64,000 nucleotides of DNA from an uncultured Candidatus Melainabacteria bacterium (GCA_949902595.1 CATLDC010000001.1:124001-188000), one strand, 5' to 3'. Counted from the stretch's first letter, positions 49,402 through 59,545 are shown. Program-made: numbers and translations. The notes: generated from the letters alone by a model not told the origin.

Positions 49402-50498
49402 TGAACTACCTTTACTTTTTGTATATCGAATTTCTTTCAAAACACAATATCCCGCGCTTGTTCGGGGATATAACCTTCTACTTTATTCCGTTCTGCATAA
49501 TCGCGGCAGCGCTGCTTGTCGTGGTGCTCTTCCTCGTGCTTGCAGAAAGAAAACTTCTTGGATTCTTTACCCAGAGAAAAGGCCCGAACAGGGTTGGGTT
49601 CTGGGGTGTTTTGCAGACTCTTGCAGACGCGTTTAAGCTTCTGTGCAAGGAGAATATCACGCCTAACGGGGTAAACAGATTTCTGTTCAATCTTGCGCCG
49701 GTGCTTGCGTTTGTGCCGATGTTTCTGGCGCTCGGAATAATTCCTTATAGCGCGGAGTTTACGTTTGTAAACACACAAACAAATGTAATCCTGTATCTGA
49801 TTCTTGCTGCGTTTCCGGTTTTGAGCGTTTTCCTTGCAGGCTGGGCAAGCAACAACAAGTACTCGCTCTTTGGCGCAGCAAGGTGTATTGCGCAGGTTTT
49901 GAGCTACGAGCTTCCAATGACATTTGTGGTGCTCTCAATAATCGCTCTGGCTTCTTCAATGAACCTTACCGGAATCACGCTTGCGCAGTTCTCGAAATTC
50001 GGGCTCTTTGGCTGGTTTGTGTTCCCGTGTATTCTCGGGTTCTTTATCCTGTTTATAAGCGTGCTTGCTGAACTCAACCGCTGCCCGTTTGATTTACCGG
50101 AGGCTGAAAGCGAGTTGATTTGCGGGTTTAACACGGAGTATTCCGGCATGCGGTTTGCGATATTTTACCTGAGCGAATACGCGATGATGTTTGCAAACGC
50201 CATGTTCATCTCGATTCTGTTCTTTGGCGGGTATTTGTCACCGTTTGGAACATATTTGAGCAATGTTTTGTTTGGAAACACCCCGCTTGCCTCTGTGCTT
50301 CTGTATTTTGAGCAGGCATGCTGGCTGTTTTTGAAATCGTTTATACTAATCTTTGTAATAATCTGGATAAGGGCGACGCTTCCGAGACTCGCATCTTTTG
50401 ACCTGCTCAAATTTTCGTGGGTTGTACTGCTTCCGCTCTCAATCCTGAACCTGTTTATCGCGGTTATGTACAAATTTCTTTTAGGAGGCGGGCTATGA
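49401..50498 (+). CDS. nuoH: NADH dehydrogenase-like subunit H
   Basis: 'LAERKLLGFFTQRKGPNRVGFWGVLQTLADAFKLLCKE', 'ELNRCPFDLPEAESELICGFNTEYSGMRF'. Confidence 0.97.
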   Translation: MNYLYFLYIEFLSKHNIPRLFGDITFYFIPFCIIAAALLVVVLFLVLAERKLLGFFTQRKGPNRVGFWGVLQTLADAFKLLCKENITPNGVNRFLFNLAPVLAFVPMFLALGIIPYSAEFTFVNTQTNVILYLILAAFPVLSVFLAGWASNNKYSLFGAARCIAQVLSYELPMTFVVLSIIALASSMNLTGITLAQFSKFGLFGWFVFPCILGFFILFISVLAELNRCPFDLPEAESELICGFNTEYSGMRFAIFYLSEYAMMFANAMFISILFFGGYLSPFGTYLSNVLFGNTPLASVLLYFEQACWLFLKSFILIFVIIWIRATLPRLASFDLLKFSWVVLLPLSILNLFIAVMYKFLLGGGL

Positions 50499-50872
50499 TA
50501 GACGGGATAAAATCAATCTTCGAAGGTATGATGACGGTCTTTAAGCATCTCTTTAAGCGCCCTGTAACTCTTGAGTACCCTGAAAAGGAGCGGATACTTA
50601 ACGACGCTTTTCGGGGGAAATTTGATGTCAAAAACTGCATTGGATGCGGGGTTTGCAAAAAAGTGTGTCCGGTTGGCGGGATAGAGTTTGAGAAGAACGC
50701 CGAAGGCAAAGTCGTTTCCTACAAAATTGATTTGAAGAAGTGTATTTTCTGCGGAAACTGCGCTTACTACTGCCCTGTGAAGGCAATCACAATGACAAAA
50801 GAGTACGAACTTGCAACAGAGAATCCGGATGAGCTGACTCTGGAGTTCAAAGGAGGCGCGGATGATAACTAA
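50495..50872 (+). CDS. nuoI: NADH dehydrogenase-like subunit I, 2x[4Fe-4S]
   Basis: 'CIGCGVCKKVCPVGG' and 'CIFCGNCAYYCPVKAI'; ATG at 50495. Confidence 0.93.
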   Translation: MIDGIKSIFEGMMTVFKHLFKRPVTLEYPEKERILNDAFRGKFDVKNCIGCGVCKKVCPVGGIEFEKNAEGKVVSYKIDLKKCIFCGNCAYYCPVKAITMTKEYELATENPDELTLEFKGGADDN

Positions 50873-51374
50873 TCCGATAATTTTCTACTCGGCAACTGGC
50901 CTAATTTTTGTGTTTACCATGCTCGCTCTGTGTTTCAAAAACCTGATTTACTCCCTGCTCTCTTCAGTGGTGGTGTTCTTCGGCGCAGCGCTCATCTTCT
51001 ACCTTCTGGGCTCCGAATACAACGCAATAATTCAGGCAGCAATCTACGGGCTTGCTGTGCCTGTAATCATTGGCGTCTCAATAATGTTTACAAAAGGAAA
51101 ACACGAAGCAGGAAAAGGGTTCACGCTTCCTTATCTTACAATGCTGTTTGGCGGAATCTTTGTGCTCGCATTTGTCTATCTTATGATGATGTCACTTGCC
51201 ATCATGCCGGATACTTTCCACCTGATGGGGATAGTGCAAACAACCTCAATGGATAACATTTCAGCTTTCTCAAAAGGGATTTTTGTAAACTACGTTTGGG
51301 CGTTCGAGCTTGTGTCACTCCTGCTCACAATCGTGATTGCGGGGATTTCGATTTTCAAAAAGAGGGGGGCATAA
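50862..51374 (+). CDS. nuoJ: NADH dehydrogenase-like subunit J
   Basis: Position and TM pattern; 'LGSEYNAIIQAAIYGLAVPVIIGVSIMF'. Confidence 0.85.
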   Translation: MITNPIIFYSATGLIFVFTMLALCFKNLIYSLLSSVVVFFGAALIFYLLGSEYNAIIQAAIYGLAVPVIIGVSIMFTKGKHEAGKGFTLPYLTMLFGGIFVLAFVYLMMMSLAIMPDTFHLMGIVQTTSMDNISAFSKGIFVNYVWAFELVSLLLTIVIAGISIFKKRGA

Positions 51375-51682
51375 TGGCAGAAATTACTATGTATCACTAT
51401 CTTGTGCTTGGGCTCGTGCTCTTCCTTGCGGGGATTCTGGGCTCGATGATTGCAAAAAACGTGATAAAGGTGCTTATTTCAATAGAATTTATGCTCACGG
51501 GGATTAATATAAATTTCGTGACCTTCGCGTCATATTGCGATAACGCAAACTTTAACGGGTATGTGATGGCGCTGTTTTATGTGGGAATCGGCGCGGTTGA
51601 ACTTGCGGTTGCGCTCTATATCTTCTACCTTATGTTCCGGAAAAAAGAGAGCGACAATATAGAAAAATATTCTGAATTATAG
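51374..51682 (+). CDS. nuoK: NADH dehydrogenase-like subunit K
   Basis: 'VLISIEFMLTGININFVTFASY...GAVELAVALYIFYLMFRKK'. Confidence 0.9.
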   Translation: MAEITMYHYLVLGLVLFLAGILGSMIAKNVIKVLISIEFMLTGININFVTFASYCDNANFNGYVMALFYVGIGAVELAVALYIFYLMFRKKESDNIEKYSEL

Positions 51683-51691
51683 GGAAAACTA

Positions 51692-53527
51692 ATGACAGAC
51701 TTGATACTTGATAACGTATATTTAATACTACTCTTACCGTTCTGGATTTTCTTAATCATAATGGGTGGGCGGTTTTTCTCTGTTTATGTAAACAAAAAAA
51801 TAATCTATGCGCTCACACTTCTGTCATCTTTTCTTGGAATCCTGCTTTGCGGAGCGACCCTTATTAAGATGCCGCCTACAATCGAGCAGAGCTTTCCGTT
51901 TATTAAGATAAACAATTTTATCCTGTCCTTCGGACTTCATATTGATAAACTGTCGCTAATCATTGCACTTGTGCTCTTCCTTGTGAGCTTTTGCGTTCAG
52001 GCGTATTCGATTTCTTATATGAAAACAGAACCCAAATCATACAGATTCTTTGCGCTTTTGAACCTTTTCAACTTCTCAATGGCAGGACTTCTTTTCAGCC
52101 CTAACCTGTTCCAGATGTACGCGTTCTGGGAACTCGTGGGGGTTGTATCCTACCTGCTTATCGGGTTTGAGTATAAGAAAAACGAAAAATCCGAAGCTTC
52201 AAGGCGGGTCTTTCTTGTAAACAGAGTGGGAGATACGGCGCTTCTGGGCGGGATTCTTGCTGTTTCGTATTTTATGTACAACTACGCGGGGAATTTTTCG
52301 TTCACAACACTTGATTTTGAAGACATGAACGCGATTTCGACCCTGCTCTATGCCTACACATCAACTCCGCAGTTTTACCTAATCTCGCTGTTGTTCATTG
52401 CGGGTGCTGCTGTAAAATCCGCTCAATTCCCTTTCCACACATGGCTGCAAGACGCGATGGAAGCAAAACTTCCGGTGAGCGCGCTTCTGCATTCGGCAAC
52501 AATGGTGGTTGCAGGAGTTTATCTTGTAATCAGACTGCTTCCGATGTTCATGCTCGAGAAGAACCTGCTCATAATCACAGGCGCAATCGGGCTTGTGACA
52601 GCACTTGTGTGCTCAATCCTTGCCTGCATCGAAACCCACCCTAAAAAAGTGCTCGCATACTCGACTTCCGCAAACCTCGGGCTGATGTTTCTTGCGCTCG
52701 GATTCCTGAACGTAAGAGCAGCAGTAATTTTCCTCGTTGCACACGCGTTTATCAAGGCAATGCTCTTCCTGTGCTTGCCTAAGGATGACGAAAAAATAAC
52801 CTACGCTAATTTTATAACCTTTCTTGTAGGTGCGCTTAGCCTTTCCGGAATCCTGTTTTCCGGCATGGTGGCAAAGGAGCTGATTTTTGAGGGGCTCAAA
52901 GGTCAAACCGTTCTTGCTGTGGTTTTCTGCCTTGTGGCGTTCTTTACGGCGTTTTACATAATAAGGCTTGCCCTGCTTCTGGTGAAGGACAGGGAGCTTG
53001 TAAAAACCTTCGCTCCGGTGCGGTTTGTTCCGGCTGTATTGTTGCTGGTTATGAACATCGTGTTCTATTTTTATCTAAAGCACGAGGTTTCGTACAAGGT
53101 TGCAGAGCCTTTCTGGGCTGCGCTTGCGGCATGGGGTGCCGTGTATTTTGTATACCGGAAGGGTTTGCTCACAAGGTTTACAAAGACGCCTCGTTTTGTT
53201 GAAGATTTCTATTACAAAACACTTCCGGCGGTTTACCGAAGAGTTGCAAGTGTTTGCAGTTTTGTTGATGTGAATATTTTTGCAAACTACAAGCCGCTCG
53301 TCTCCTGTGCAAAGTTCAAGGTCAGGGTTGTTGCTTGGGTTGAAGAAAACATCATGAACAGGAGTGTGAGTCTCACAGCTTCAGGCGCAAAGAAGATTTC
53401 TGAATGGGATTTCAAGCTCCAGAGCAGGAATGTGCAGTCTTACAACGCGTACGGATTTATTCTGATTACAATCATTATAAGCTTTGTTATAATTACTTAT
53501 ACTTTGGTCTTAAGCCAACTGAGTTAA
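51692..53527 (+). CDS. nuoL: NADH dehydrogenase-like subunit L
   Basis: 'FWELVGVVSYLLIGFEYKK', 'FPFHTWLQDAMEAKLPVSALLHSATMVVAGVYL'. Confidence 0.95.
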   Translation: MTDLILDNVYLILLLPFWIFLIIMGGRFFSVYVNKKIIYALTLLSSFLGILLCGATLIKMPPTIEQSFPFIKINNFILSFGLHIDKLSLIIALVLFLVSFCVQAYSISYMKTEPKSYRFFALLNLFNFSMAGLLFSPNLFQMYAFWELVGVVSYLLIGFEYKKNEKSEASRRVFLVNRVGDTALLGGILAVSYFMYNYAGNFSFTTLDFEDMNAISTLLYAYTSTPQFYLISLLFIAGAAVKSAQFPFHTWLQDAMEAKLPVSALLHSATMVVAGVYLVIRLLPMFMLEKNLLIITGAIGLVTALVCSILACIETHPKKVLAYSTSANLGLMFLALGFLNVRAAVIFLVAHAFIKAMLFLCLPKDDEKITYANFITFLVGALSLSGILFSGMVAKELIFEGLKGQTVLAVVFCLVAFFTAFYIIRLALLLVKDRELVKTFAPVRFVPAVLLLVMNIVFYFYLKHEVSYKVAEPFWAALAAWGAVYFVYRKGLLTRFTKTPRFVEDFYYKTLPAVYRRVASVCSFVDVNIFANYKPLVSCAKFKVRVVAWVEENIMNRSVSLTASGAKKISEWDFKLQSRNVQSYNAYGFILITIIISFVIITYTLVLSQLS

Positions 53528-53536
53528 AGGAGAGAT

Positions 53537-55042
53537 ATGGATATTTTGTTATCAATACCGTTTTTAATATTTATGCCGCTTGCAGTCTCGCTGCTTGTGA
53601 TGTCACCTTTGTTTACCGCAAACGAAATCGTCGTAAGGCGGTTCACCAAAGGCGTGTGTCTGTTCCATTTTCTTTACTCAATCCTTATGCTTGCCTGCTT
53701 TGACCCGGCAAACCCTTATGTCAGCGAAATCCATTTTTTCGGGCTCGACTGGATTCAGTCACTTGGCGTGAAATTCGTTTTCAAGCTTGATGCGGTCTCA
53801 ATGATTCTGACGGTTTTGACCTCGTTTGTATTTCTGCTTGCCTCTTTTGCAAGCAAGCTCAACATAAGAAAGAACCACAAGTTTTACTACTCAATGCTTC
53901 TGCTTCTTATGAGCGCGATTCTTGGAATCTTCACGGCTGGTGACATGTTCGTGTTTTTTATGTTCTGGGAGCTGGAGTTGATTCCTGCTTACTTCCTTAT
54001 TGGTGCAAAGTGGAAAGAAACAGAGGATTCTTTGTATGAAAACGCGCAGAATGCAAAGGCTTCGGCAGTAAAATTTGTTTTGTTCACATTCTTCGGAAGC
54101 ATGTTCATGCTGCTCGGAATCCTGCTGCTTCATTACTACAACTTTACTTCTAACGGAATCCTCTCAGCGAGTTTTTCAGACATAATTGATTCCACAATCC
54201 CGTTTGGAATCCAGATACTGATTGCAATCTGCCTCGTTATCGGGTTTGCTGTAAAACTTCCGATAATTCCGCTCCACACATGGCTTCCGGACGCGCACAC
54301 AAATGCGCCGACTCCTGTGAGTATGATTCTTGCTGGCGTGCTTCTAAAAACCGGGGCTTACGGGATTTACAGATTCAACTGGCAGACCATGCCGGAATCC
54401 TTTATGGCAATCGCGCCGACACTCGGGATTCTTGCGCTCGTTAATATAATCTACACAGCTTTTGTTGCCTATTCTCAAACAGACATAAAAAGGATTGTGG
54501 CCTACTCAAGTATTTCTAACATGGGTCTAATCCTGCTCGGCCTGTGCGCTTACAACCAGATAGGGCTTTCAGCTTCTGTGTTCCACATGGTTGCGCATGC
54601 GCTTATCACCTGCGGGCTGTTTATGATTGCGGGGATTGTTTATATCAGGTGCAAAACCCGTGATATTAATTCGTTAGGCGGAATTGCAGCTGTAATGCCG
54701 CGTCTGTTCGGGTTTAGCGTGCTTATTGTGCTTGCGTCAATCGGGATTCCGTTGTTTGCTCCGTTTGTGAGTGAGATTCTCACAATGATTGGGGCTCTGA
54801 ATTCTGATTTGTCTGATGTCATCAAGTACGTGTCAGTGTTCTCGCTTCCGCTTCTGATTTTGAGTTCGTGCTACATGTTGAAATTCCTGCATCAGGGATT
54901 TTTCGGCGGGCTCAATCTGGAGTTTGAAAAAGCAAACGACATTTCGGTGCACGAGTTTCTTGTGCTGGCGTCAATCCTTGCAGGGTTGGTGATTTTCGGA
55001 ATATTCCCGGATACGATACTCGGAATGATTGGAGGCATGTAA
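53537..55042 (+). CDS. nuoM: NADH dehydrogenase-like subunit M
   Basis: 'FWELELIPAYFLIGAKW', 'PLHTWLPDAHTNAPTPVSMILAGVLLKTGAYG'. Confidence 0.95.
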   Translation: MDILLSIPFLIFMPLAVSLLVMSPLFTANEIVVRRFTKGVCLFHFLYSILMLACFDPANPYVSEIHFFGLDWIQSLGVKFVFKLDAVSMILTVLTSFVFLLASFASKLNIRKNHKFYYSMLLLLMSAILGIFTAGDMFVFFMFWELELIPAYFLIGAKWKETEDSLYENAQNAKASAVKFVLFTFFGSMFMLLGILLLHYYNFTSNGILSASFSDIIDSTIPFGIQILIAICLVIGFAVKLPIIPLHTWLPDAHTNAPTPVSMILAGVLLKTGAYGIYRFNWQTMPESFMAIAPTLGILALVNIIYTAFVAYSQTDIKRIVAYSSISNMGLILLGLCAYNQIGLSASVFHMVAHALITCGLFMIAGIVYIRCKTRDINSLGGIAAVMPRLFGFSVLIVLASIGIPLFAPFVSEILTMIGALNSDLSDVIKYVSVFSLPLLILSSCYMLKFLHQGFFGGLNLEFEKANDISVHEFLVLASILAGLVIFGIFPDTILGMIGGM

Positions 55043-56476
55043 ATGTTGAACGACATTTTTAATATCTTACTTCCGCAAATGTGTCTTGCAGGATTCATAA
55101 TCCTCCAGCTTCTGCTTTCCATGTTCTTGTCACCGAGGTTTTACAGATACGCAAGGCTCGTTTCCATAATCGGGATTTCTCTAAGCATTGTGCTTCTAAG
55201 CACGGTGCAGACAGAGCCTCAGTATTTCGGGTTCAAAAACACAATCATGTCGGACAGCTACACCCTGCTTTTTGATTTTGTAATCCTTGTTTGCGGGTTC
55301 CTTGTGGCGCTTTTATCACGTGGAATCGTAAAAACGATTAAGCAGAGCGCATACACTTTCCATGCGATACTCCTGACTGCGATTTTCGGCGCGATGAACA
55401 TGGTTTCGGCAAACGATTTTCTGACGCTTTTTGTCTCAATAGAAATCCTTAGCTTCTCAACCTACTTCCTGATAGCGGCTTCAAAAGGATACTATTCAAA
55501 AGAAGCAAGCTTCAAGTATCTGATAACATCAGCTGTTGCGACCGGCGTGTTTCTGTTTGGCGTATCTTACCTCTACGGAATCACTGGCTCCATAAACATT
55601 TCCGAGATATACGAAATTGTAAGCGCACAGGAGCCTTCAATCATGTATTCAATCTCGTCAATCCTGATTGTGTTGGGTTTGATTGCAAAGCTTGCGGTCT
55701 TTCCGTTTGCAAACTGGATAATCGATGTATACAAGGGCACAGAAACATCGGTTCTGGCGTTTTTGTCAACCATACCAAAGCTTGCGATGTTCGGAATCCT
55801 TTGCCGCCTGCTTGTTTTTCCTCTCAGCAGCACATTCGAGTTGACTTTTGCTGTTGCGATAATGAGTTTGGTAACAGCGCTCTGGGCAAATACTTACGCA
55901 ATCAGAGAGGACAACGTAAAGGTAATTCTTGCCTGCTCTGCTTCTGCAAACTCTTCCTACGTGCTTCTTGCAGCCTGTCTTGTTTCTGTTTACAACCTTT
56001 CGACTGTAATCTTTTACCTGATTTGCTATGTTTTGATGAACATTGCAGCATTCGCGTTTTTGAACATGTACGGAGACAGGAATCCGATGGGAGTCAAGAG
56101 TTTTAAGGGAATGTTCCACAAAAACCACGGGCTTGTCGCGGCTTACGCTGTTGCGATAATCGGGCTTGCGGGGATTCCGATTACATCAGGGTTTATTGCA
56201 AAGATTTATTTGTTTACAGCGATTGCAAATTCCGGGCTGGTTTTTGTGCCGTTCCTGCTTGCGCTTTTAATGCTTACGGTTGTTGCTTTGTATTACTATT
56301 TAAAGATTCTGCTTCCGATGTTTGAGGAATGTGACAAGAACACAGAAGTTGCGGTTTTGAATCCGGTGTTTTCGCAGAAGTTTGTGCTTGTTATAGCTGC
56401 AATCGCGACTGTTTTAATCGGGGTTTATCCGGAAAAGTTGATTGAGCTTTGCAGGTTTATTGCGTACAATATATAG
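55043..56476 (+). CDS. nuoN: NADH dehydrogenase-like subunit N
   Basis: 'SIEILSFSTYFLIAASK', 'FPFANWIIDVYKGTETSVLAFLSTIPKLA'. Confidence 0.92.
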   Translation: MLNDIFNILLPQMCLAGFIILQLLLSMFLSPRFYRYARLVSIIGISLSIVLLSTVQTEPQYFGFKNTIMSDSYTLLFDFVILVCGFLVALLSRGIVKTIKQSAYTFHAILLTAIFGAMNMVSANDFLTLFVSIEILSFSTYFLIAASKGYYSKEASFKYLITSAVATGVFLFGVSYLYGITGSINISEIYEIVSAQEPSIMYSISSILIVLGLIAKLAVFPFANWIIDVYKGTETSVLAFLSTIPKLAMFGILCRLLVFPLSSTFELTFAVAIMSLVTALWANTYAIREDNVKVILACSASANSSYVLLAACLVSVYNLSTVIFYLICYVLMNIAAFAFLNMYGDRNPMGVKSFKGMFHKNHGLVAAYAVAIIGLAGIPITSGFIAKIYLFTAIANSGLVFVPFLLALLMLTVVALYYYLKILLPMFEECDKNTEVAVLNPVFSQKFVLVIAAIATVLIGVYPEKLIELCRFIAYNI

Positions 56477-56512
56477 CTTGACAAAAGGTGGAAAATCGTA
56501 AATAATGTAAAT

Positions 56513-56568
56513 GTAGGGCGAGCCCTTAACAACTTAAGCTATCTGTTAAGAGCTGCTACGCACCCTAC
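56513..56568. repeat. Imperfect palindromic element (GTAGGG...CCCTAC), MITE-like
   Basis: gtagggcgagcccttaaca...tgttaagagctgctacgcaccctac; nested CTTAACA/TGTTAAG. Confidence 0.5.
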
Positions 56569-56572
56569 GGTT

Positions 56573-56638
56573 TTACAATTTTAGTGCTATTACTGCGATT
56601 GCAAATGCTAGTAATAGCATTATTATTTGCTGTACCAT
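56573..56638 (-). CDS. 21-aa hydrophobic micro-protein
   Basis: MVQQIIMLLLAFAIAVIALKL*; perfect SD ggaggcaagct before ATG. Confidence 0.4.
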   Translation of the reverse strand: MVQQIIMLLLAFAIAVIALKL

Positions 56639-56812
56639 AGCTTGCCTCCTTTCGTCCAAATTACTACGTTATTTGTGTGTGACGAAGTTGCATTGTGCAA
56701 GCCCTACAAAACCTATTCTATCATATATTTTCCAATTAGTCTATATTTACCCCCTCCCTCTGGAACAAAAACCTATTTGATGATAAAATAATTATGAAAA
56801 GAGGATTTATTG

Positions 56813-57208
56813 ATGAAAGCTGCTGAGTATTTTAATAACGGTTATTCCTGCGCTGAAAGCGTTGTTATGGAAGCGATTGAAAAAGGAATCGTTCCAAAAG
56901 AATTGCTTTCTGTTGCAACAGCCTTCTCCGGCGGGATGGGCTCCGGCTGCCTTTGTGGCGCGATTGGGGCTTCCCAGATTGTAATCGGACACCTGTTCGG
57001 ACGCGAAAACCAGGGCGGAAATGAGGTCAAAGCAAGAGCTCTGGCAAAACAGTTTATTGAAGAGTTCAAGAAAAACCATCCTGCAACCTGCTGTCGCGTT
57101 CTCACAAGAGGTATGGACATGGCGTCTCCGGAAAGGAAAGCGCACTGCACAAACATGGTTGACGAGTGCTCTAAGATTTTGGAAGAAATGATTAAGGTTA
57201 AGGTCTGA
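56813..57208 (+). CDS. C_GCAxxG_C_C family protein
   Basis: 'NGYSCAESV...FSGGMGSGCLCGAIGASQIVIGHLFG...CCRVLTRG'. Confidence 0.85.
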   Translation: MKAAEYFNNGYSCAESVVMEAIEKGIVPKELLSVATAFSGGMGSGCLCGAIGASQIVIGHLFGRENQGGNEVKARALAKQFIEEFKKNHPATCCRVLTRGMDMASPERKAHCTNMVDECSKILEEMIKVKV

Positions 57209-57579
57209 TGAATTTTCTGGCTGTGTTTATAGGTGGCGGATTTGGCGCTCTGGTAAGGTATATGATGTGCTTGTTCCTGCCAAAAGATTCAGGCTATTTT
57301 CCGTGCGCAACGCTTATGGCTAACTTTTTCGGGTGCTTTATCGCTTCAGCAGTGTTTACGTACTTTGTTGTAAAAAGCGATATGAACTCTGTTTACAAAC
57401 TTCTTTTGATAACAGGATTCTGTGGCGGGCTAAGCACATTGAGCGCTATGTCACTTGAGGTGATGGAATTTATACAAACAGGTGATTACCTGAGAGCAGT
57501 ATCCTATATCTTAATAAGTTTGTTAATTTGTGTAATTTCAGTTATACTTGGAATAGCGCTGGTAAAAAAATATGTTTAA
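57208..57579 (+). CDS. crcB: Fluoride exporter CrcB/Fluc
   Basis: 'GGGFGALVRYMMC', 'TLMANFFGCFIAS', 'TGFCGGLSTLSAMSLEV'. Confidence 0.92.
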   Translation: MNFLAVFIGGGFGALVRYMMCLFLPKDSGYFPCATLMANFFGCFIASAVFTYFVVKSDMNSVYKLLLITGFCGGLSTLSAMSLEVMEFIQTGDYLRAVSYILISLLICVISVILGIALVKKYV

Positions 57580-58513
57580 CAGAACTCTATTTAAAAAAAG
57601 AATACTCTTTGTCGGAATCCCTGATATGGCATATATCGGGCTCGACGGGCTTTTGATGGCCGGAGTAAATATCGTTGGAGTTATGGGGCCTAAAAAAGAC
57701 CACAACATGTTTGCGGATTTCAAAAACTTTGTTCTCTCAAGAAGACTAAACTATGTTGACTATGACGAACTCGATGAGCCGCAGTTAATCGAACAAATTC
57801 GCGCTCTTGATGTTGATGTGGCCGTTGTTTGCTCATTCAACTACAAAATACCGCGCGTGCTTCTGGAAAGCACAAAAGACGGGTTTATTAATGTCCATCC
57901 GTCAATGCTCCCGAAATACAGAGGCGGTAACCCTTATTCGCGCGTGATTATGAACGGCGAAACAGAAACAGGGGTTACGATTCATTTCATGGACACAGGG
58001 TTTGATACGGGCGATATTATTGCTCAAAAACCTTATCACATCCATTCAAAAGCAACAATGGGCACGATTTTTAACGAACTCAACGTAATCGGGATTGAAC
58101 TCCTGCTTCAGGTCTTGCAGGCTTACGAAAACCAGCCCCTTCCGAGAATTAAACAGCCTCAAGGAGATTTCATCTCCGGAAAAGGCTTGCAGGAAAGAGA
58201 TTTGTTTATCAACTATAGCCAGACAGCAGAAGAAATCGAAAGATTTATCCGCGCGCTCAATCCTTTTATCCTTGCAAGCACAACGTTTCGAGGCAACATG
58301 ATGAAGATTATGAAAGCCGAAGTTGCGTCAGACGCCTTCTGCGTGCCGCACCCGGCCGGAACAGTTGCGAAGATTGAGGACGACAAGTTCTTTATCGCGA
58401 CTTCAAAAGGACTTATTGCACCGACCGTAATGCAGTTTGGAAGCTTCTTTATGGGTGATAGCAAAGACTTTATCAGAATAGTTAATCCAAAAATCGGGGA
58501 AGAGTTTAAATAA
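57572..58513 (+). CDS. Formyltransferase family protein (Fmt/ArnA-like)
   Basis: 'FINVHPSMLPKYRGGNPYSRVIMNGETETGVTIHFMDTGFDTGDIIAQ'. Confidence 0.85.
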   Translation: MFNRTLFKKRILFVGIPDMAYIGLDGLLMAGVNIVGVMGPKKDHNMFADFKNFVLSRRLNYVDYDELDEPQLIEQIRALDVDVAVVCSFNYKIPRVLLESTKDGFINVHPSMLPKYRGGNPYSRVIMNGETETGVTIHFMDTGFDTGDIIAQKPYHIHSKATMGTIFNELNVIGIELLLQVLQAYENQPLPRIKQPQGDFISGKGLQERDLFINYSQTAEEIERFIRALNPFILASTTFRGNMMKIMKAEVASDAFCVPHPAGTVAKIEDDKFFIATSKGLIAPTVMQFGSFFMGDSKDFIRIVNPKIGEEFK

Positions 58514-59331
58514 TGGACAAGTTGAATTTTTTGACAGCCGGAGTACCGCTAAGCGCTGGCACCAAGGGGTATGTAAGAGGGTTTGAAATCCTTGATGAGA
58601 TGGGCTTGGACGGGCTTGAACTCGAGTTTGTGCACGGGGTTAGAATAAGCGACAAGAGCCGTGATGCAGTAAGTTCTGCAAAGAAAGTCATCACAGCGCA
58701 TGCGCCGTTTTACGTGAATTTGAACTCGCGTGAGCCTGAAAAAGTTGAAGCGAGCGTCCAGAGGATTATCGAAACTGCCGAAGTTGCAAACGAGCTTGGC
58801 GGGTACAGCATAACCTTCCATGCCGGATTTTACCTCGGTCAGGAAAAAGAATTAGTTTACAAACAGATTGAATCACAGACAAGAATTATTGCGGATTCGC
58901 TTGAAAAATCCGGAAACAGAATCTGGATTCGGCCTGAAACAACCGGAAAAGGCACGCAGTGGGGCGATTTGGAAGAGATTATCCGGTTGTCTAAGGAGTT
59001 TGAAACAGTGCTTCCGTGCGTTGATTTTTCGCATCTGCATGCTCGATATAACGGAATCTCAAATACTTATGACGAATTTTGCGCTATCTTTGAAAAAATC
59101 GGAAACGAGCTGGGGCAGACTGCGTTAGACAATTTCCATGCGCATATTGCTGGGATAGAGTACGGCGCAAAAGGTGAAAAGAAGCATCTGAACCTTGAGG
59201 AGTCTGATTTTAATTACAAGGATTTGTTGAAAGCGTTCAAGGAGTTCGGGATAAAAGGCGCGGTGGTTTGCGAGAGTCCGAACATTGAAGAGGACGCGAA
59301 GCTGCTGAAGGATTATTACTTGAATTTGTAA
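58513..59331 (+). CDS. TIM-barrel protein (endonuclease IV / sugar isomerase-like)
   Basis: 'VITAHAPFYVNLNSREPEKVEASVQRIIET', 'VLPCVDFSHLHARYNG', 'FHAHIAGIEYG'. Confidence 0.75.
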   Translation: MDKLNFLTAGVPLSAGTKGYVRGFEILDEMGLDGLELEFVHGVRISDKSRDAVSSAKKVITAHAPFYVNLNSREPEKVEASVQRIIETAEVANELGGYSITFHAGFYLGQEKELVYKQIESQTRIIADSLEKSGNRIWIRPETTGKGTQWGDLEEIIRLSKEFETVLPCVDFSHLHARYNGISNTYDEFCAIFEKIGNELGQTALDNFHAHIAGIEYGAKGEKKHLNLEESDFNYKDLLKAFKEFGIKGAVVCESPNIEEDAKLLKDYYLNL

Positions 59332-59332
59332 T

Positions 59333-59413
59333 TCAATCTATACAGAATTTTTCATGTGCATCAAATACATTTCTAATTTTATTCTCAATTTTTTCATATT
59401 CTTTATTATCCAT
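59333..59413 (-). CDS. 26-aa micro-ORF divergent from XRE regulator
   Basis: MDNKEYEKIENKIRNVFDAHEKFCID*; SD aagaggtg upstream. Confidence 0.3.
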   Translation of the reverse strand: MDNKEYEKIENKIRNVFDAHEKFCID

Positions 59414-59460
59414 ATACACCTCTTTGTAAAGATATATTACTCTGAAATCAATCATATAGT

Positions 59461-59530
59461 TAACTAATTAACCCGTATGATAACTCATGCTAGCATTTAT
59501 TAACTAAATTGTCAACTTATTAACTCATGA
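59461..59530. promoter_or_regulatory. Four TAACT(A/C)A repeats at exact 20-bp spacing (operator array)
   Basis: TAACTAATTA 59461, TAACTCATGC 59481, TAACTAAATT 59501, TAACTCATGA 59521. Confidence 0.65.
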
Positions 59531-59545
59531 ATTATAATTAGAAAC

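Noticed and set aside
56700-57208. Fluoride riboswitch upstream of crcB
   Set aside because: crcB is in an operon and I could not find the conserved fluoride-riboswitch core in the leader at 56.70-56.81 kb.
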